From positions 1 to 6,849 of the forward strand of contig DVHM01000176.1 in assembly GCA_018712125.1 (NCBI GenBank): a DNA stretch of 6,849 nucleotides, given 5' to 3'. Positions 5,506 to 6,849 of the stretch are shown here, piece after piece; positions within the stretch are counted from its first letter, which is position 1; the number at the start of each line of letters is the position of its first letter. The notes under the pieces are model-generated. The model made no database searches. It was not told where the DNA came from and saw nothing but the letters and a program-made list of their open reading frames with translations. The stretch comes from Pullilachnospira_A gallistercoris. Lineage in GTDB: Bacteria; Bacillota; Clostridia; Lachnospirales; Lachnospiraceae. The position numbers and the translations under genes are program-made.

Positions 5506-6606
5506 TTATAGCGCAGCATTGATCGCGCCGGCGGAGTCCTCTTTCTCCATCACAATATGGTTGTAGACCTCCAGAACCATCTTCTCCGTGTCGCCCAAAA
5601 GATATGCGATATGCTTGATGGAGATCTTCGGGATCTGGTAGCAGAGCTCCGTACAATAATTGTGTCGAAGGACGTGCGCCGTCAAGCCAGAGATCTCCTG
5701 GTAGGATACCTTGCTCATTGCCCGGAGGATCCGGCGCCACATCTTTGCGTAGCTGGAAGCGGTCATTGGCTCTCCGTCCCTCATACAAAAGAGATAGGTG
5801 CCTCCGCTCGCCCGGACATCGCTCACGCGCTCCCAGATCGCCGAGAAGACGCTTTCCGGGATGGGGACAGTGCGATATCCATTCGCAGACTTTGGGGGCT
5901 TCTGGACGGGGGTTCCGTGGTCGAAGGCGTGGGCCTTGCTTACCGTCACTTGCTTGTCCTTAACGTCAAAAATCGTCAGCGCCAGGGCCTCGCCCCGGCG
6001 CAGCCCGCAGCCGTACAGGATAAAGATGAAAGCTCTGTCCATCGGGGAAAGATCGGCAGAAAAGAGAGCGGTTTTCTCATGGGGCAGGAGTGGGCGTTTC
6101 TCCCCGGGGGTATACCTGGGCCGCTCTACTGTCCGGAAGATCTCCTCCGCCACATTTGCCGGGAAAAGATGATCCGCCACCGCAGAGAGTAGAATCTGCC
6201 GGAAGGTCATGTAGATCTGCTGCTGCGTCCGGGGATGCTCCGCGGCATGATTGAGCAGCTTCTGAAGGTGGATCCTGTCCACGTCCTGGAGCCGGAGCGA
6301 CGCCGGAAGGAAGGTCAGGTGCTTTTCTATGACATTCTCATACATGGCCTTTGTGTTGATCTGCTTCTGGCCTTTATACACTTCCGCCCAGCTCCGGGCG
6401 TACGCGATAAAGGAGATATCGTTGTGCCGGAAGGCCTTCCGCTCCTGAACCTGGCGACGGAAGTCAGCGACCTTCTCCTCCAGATCTCTGCTGGATTTCT
6501 TTGATCGGATCGTGATATAGTGCTTTTTCCGGCCGGCGTATGTCCCATCCCATACTTTGGTGCAGAAATAACCATCCTTCCCACGGGTATATTTTGTTCT
6601 TGCCAT
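5506..6606 (-). CDS. int: Tyrosine-type site-specific integrase (Tn916/phage type)
   Basis: A 366-residue recombinase with the three-part layout of arm-binding integrases. Residues 1 to about 58 are a basic, beta-rich N-terminus (RGKDGYFCTKVWDG) like the arm-type DNA-binding domain. Residues about 64-165 are the core-binding (SAM-like) domain (SFIAYARSWAEVY). The catalytic domain follows, with R203 in GCGLRRGEALAL, probable K239 in PPKSANGYRTVPIP, H311 and R314 in HVLRH, and nucleophile Y348 in EVYNH. The position that is usually His or Trp in LGH is D339 here (YLLGDTEK). The start is firm: a perfect AGGAGGT (6611-6617 on the plus strand) lies 4 nt upstream, and length is normal. The 3' end faces tRNA-Lys. 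It should catalyse integration and excision of the element to the right. No strong promoter of its own is visible; it may be read from the upstream gene. Confidence 0.93.
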   Translation of the reverse strand: MARTKYTRGKDGYFCTKVWDGTYAGRKKHYITIRSKKSSRDLEEKVADFRRQVQERKAFRHNDISFIAYARSWAEVYKGQKQINTKAMYENVIEKHLTFLPASLRLQDVDRIHLQKLLNHAAEHPRTQQQIYMTFRQILLSAVADHLFPANVAEEIFRTVERPRYTPGEKRPLLPHEKTALFSADLSPMDRAFIFILYGCGLRRGEALALTIFDVKDKQVTVSKAHAFDHGTPVQKPPKSANGYRTVPIPESVFSAIWERVSDVRASGGTYLFCMRDGEPMTASSYAKMWRRILRAMSKVSYQEISGLTAHVLRHNYCTELCYQIPKISIKHIAYLLGDTEKMVLEVYNHIVMEKEDSAGAINAAL

Positions 6607-6623
6607 AGATACCTCCTAAAAAT

Positions 6624-6662
6624 GGGCGCAAAAATAGCGCGGTTTGTTGATTTTCCGCGCCC
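6624..6662 (-). promoter_or_regulatory. Mutually exclusive hairpins in the integrase leader
   Basis: In the minus-strand leader, GCGCGG (6660-6655) pairs perfectly with CCGCGC (6642-6637) around a 12-nt loop, followed by TATTTTTG. Alternatively GGGCGC (6662-6657) pairs with GCGCCC (6629-6624), followed by ATTTTTA and the ribosome site. The two folds share the same 5' arm, so only one can form. This resembles an attenuator but could simply be protein-binding dyads. Seen in sequence; function inferred. Confidence 0.35.
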
Positions 6663-6675
6663 CGAATGATATACT
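6647..6675 (+). promoter_or_regulatory. Sigma-A-like promoter divergent from the integrase
   Basis: TTGATT (6647-6652, four of six) and TATACT (6670-6675, five of six) are separated by exactly 17 nt on the plus strand. The predicted start is near 6682. It is divergent from the integrase, and a hairpin plus terminator lie immediately downstream. The -35 sits in the loop of the GCGCGG/CCGCGC dyad and the -10 lies between the arms of the GCCCCGAA inverted repeat, which hints at repressor control. Confidence 0.55.
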
Positions 6676-6707
6676 ATGGATGAACGTATTATAGTTTCCT
6701 TCGGGGC
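6659..6707. repeat. Nested inverted repeat, operator-like
   Basis: GCCCCGAA (6659-6666) and TTCGGGGC (6700-6707) form a perfect 8-bp inverted repeat with a 33-nt spacer. Inside it ACTAT (6673-6677) and ATAGT (6691-6695) form a second dyad about nearly the same centre. The spacer holds the plus-strand -10 (TATACT) and a minus-strand TATAAT (6693-6688). The arrangement suits a regulator or integrase/excisionase binding site, but this is inferred. Confidence 0.4.
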
Positions 6708-6756
6708 TATGATCTTACCGTCCTGGTGCGCCAACACCGGGGCGGCTTTTTATTTT
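6682..6756 (+). ncRNA. Candidate small structured RNA, about 70-75 nt
   Basis: Downstream of the 6647-6675 promoter the plus strand predicts two consecutive hairpins. The first pairs 6688-6694 with 6707-6713 and, past a 2-nt bulge, 6697-6699 with 6704-6706, capped by the very stable C(UUCG)G tetraloop at 6700-6703. The second is the 11-bp terminator stem with its T-run. The UUCG loop exists only in plus-strand RNA, which supports plus-strand transcription. No Shine-Dalgarno-led reading frame fits the RNA. It would be antisense to any message running from the upstream minus-strand gene into the integrase. No known RNA family is recognised. Confidence 0.4.
6718..6756 (+). terminator. Strong rho-independent terminator on the plus strand
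   Basis: CCGTCCTGGTG (6718-6728) pairs with CACCGGGGCGG (6735-6745) over 11 bp with two G-U pairs and a 6-nt loop, followed by C and TTTTTATTTT (6747-6756). On the minus strand the hairpin is not followed by a T-run, so it works mainly for plus-strand transcripts. Its tail overlaps the stop codon of the converging partial gene. Confidence 0.75.
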
Positions 6757-6849
6757 ACTGCAATTTTATTATCTGAGAATCTTTTGCGTCGCTGAAAGAA
6801 ATCAAGTCGGATGCTTCTATCGTCACATCACTCGTATCAGATAATTCGT
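6755..6849 (-). CDS. C-terminal fragment of an unknown protein, cut by the window edge
   Basis: On the minus strand one frame is open from the right edge to TAA at 6757-6755, encoding 30 residues (ELSDTSDVTIEASDLISF, then SDAKDSQIIKLQ). The other two minus frames hit stops within the first nine codons. The fragment is acidic and Ser/Asp-rich and contains no family motif I recognise. It lies directly upstream of the integrase in the same direction, the place usually held by an excisionase or element regulator, but nothing in the fragment identifies it. The 5' end is outside the window. Confidence 0.5.
   Translation of the reverse strand, partial: ELSDTSDVTIEASDLISFSDAKDSQIIKLQ

Larger units (their letters stand above)
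5408..6849. mobile_element. Probable end of an integrated element next to tRNA-Lys (extends beyond the window)
   Basis: A tyrosine integrase with its 3' end toward a tRNA gene, repeats resembling arm-type sites between the two, and another minus-strand gene upstream of the integrase together suggest the terminal part of a prophage or integrative element. In Tn916-type elements the integrase is likewise the last gene and reads toward the end. The exact junction is not visible: it could lie in the tRNA-Lys 3' end or in the AT-rich stretch 5408-5505. The other end is outside the window. A lone integrase remnant is also possible. Confidence 0.5.

Noticed and set aside
5557..6192. Plus-strand frame (211 codons) inside the integrase
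   Set aside because: It is antisense to a complete integrase with catalytic motifs and has no domain of its own.
6688..6693. Minus-strand TATAAT as the integrase promoter
   Set aside because: A perfect -10, but no TTGACA-like sequence at 15-18 nt and no extended -10; kept only as a weak possibility.
6327..6737. Minus-strand frame overlapping the integrase N-terminus in another frame
   Set aside because: It would start at GTG inside the terminator hairpin without a ribosome site and becomes low-complexity within the integrase; the integrase start has a perfect AGGAGGT.
6676..6795. Plus-strand 39-codon hydrophobic frame beginning MDERIIVSFG
   Set aside because: Its ATG precedes the predicted transcription start, it has no ribosome site, and a strong terminator lies inside it. 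It remains possible as a leaderless peptide, but unlikely.

Overview
The window reads as chromosomal DNA from a Gram-positive, probably anaerobic member of the Bacillota, most likely the Clostridia/Lachnospiraceae. This is inferred from strong Shine-Dalgarno sites, sigma-A promoters, tRNA genes without encoded CCA, the protein families present, and moderately high GC. The species cannot be named from the sequence alone.

Left part (1-700): a 73-codon Asn/Lys/Ser-rich protein built on eight tandem 12-nt units, then a 16-bp hairpin, then a small single-domain rhodanese-like protein.

Centre (704-4722): a good sigma-A promoter (704-732) opens a compact four-gene operon. Its members are a THUMP-domain RNA methyltransferase (RlmL/YpsC type), a membrane-anchored papain-family (C1A) cysteine protease with an intact Gln/Cys/His/Asn set, the ITP/XTP pyrophosphatase RdgB, and a YfcE/MJ0936-type metallophosphoesterase. 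The last two overlap by ATGA. Three are housekeeping enzymes of RNA or nucleotide metabolism; the surface protease is the odd member.

tRNA operon (4763-5407): a perfect-consensus promoter (TTGACA-17-TATAAT) drives six tRNA genes, Pro(UGG)-Gly(UCC)-Arg(UCU)-His(GUG)-Gln(UUG)-Lys(UUU), closed by a hairpin and T-run terminator. None of the six encodes CCA, so a CCA-adding enzyme is required.

Right part (5408-6849): probably the edge of an integrated mobile element. A tyrosine integrase on the minus strand has its 3' end facing tRNA-Lys, 149 nt from the tRNA end. Between them lies an AT-rich block with four CCCA-centred repeats spaced 10, 20 and 11 bp, which look like integrase arm-type sites. 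Upstream of the integrase is a dense intergenic region: nested inverted repeats, a plus-strand promoter (TTGATT-17-TATACT), a UUCG-capped hairpin and a strong plus-strand terminator. Together these predict an undescribed small RNA of about 70-75 nt, divergent from the integrase and antisense to any transcript entering it from the gene upstream. The C-terminal 30 codons of that upstream minus-strand gene run off the right edge.

No stretch longer than 300 bases lacks a gene. No CRISPR array, insertion sequence or rRNA gene is visible. The most novel items are the candidate small RNA with its operator-like repeats, and the phased repeats between tRNA-Lys and the integrase; everything else is mostly ordinary chromosome.
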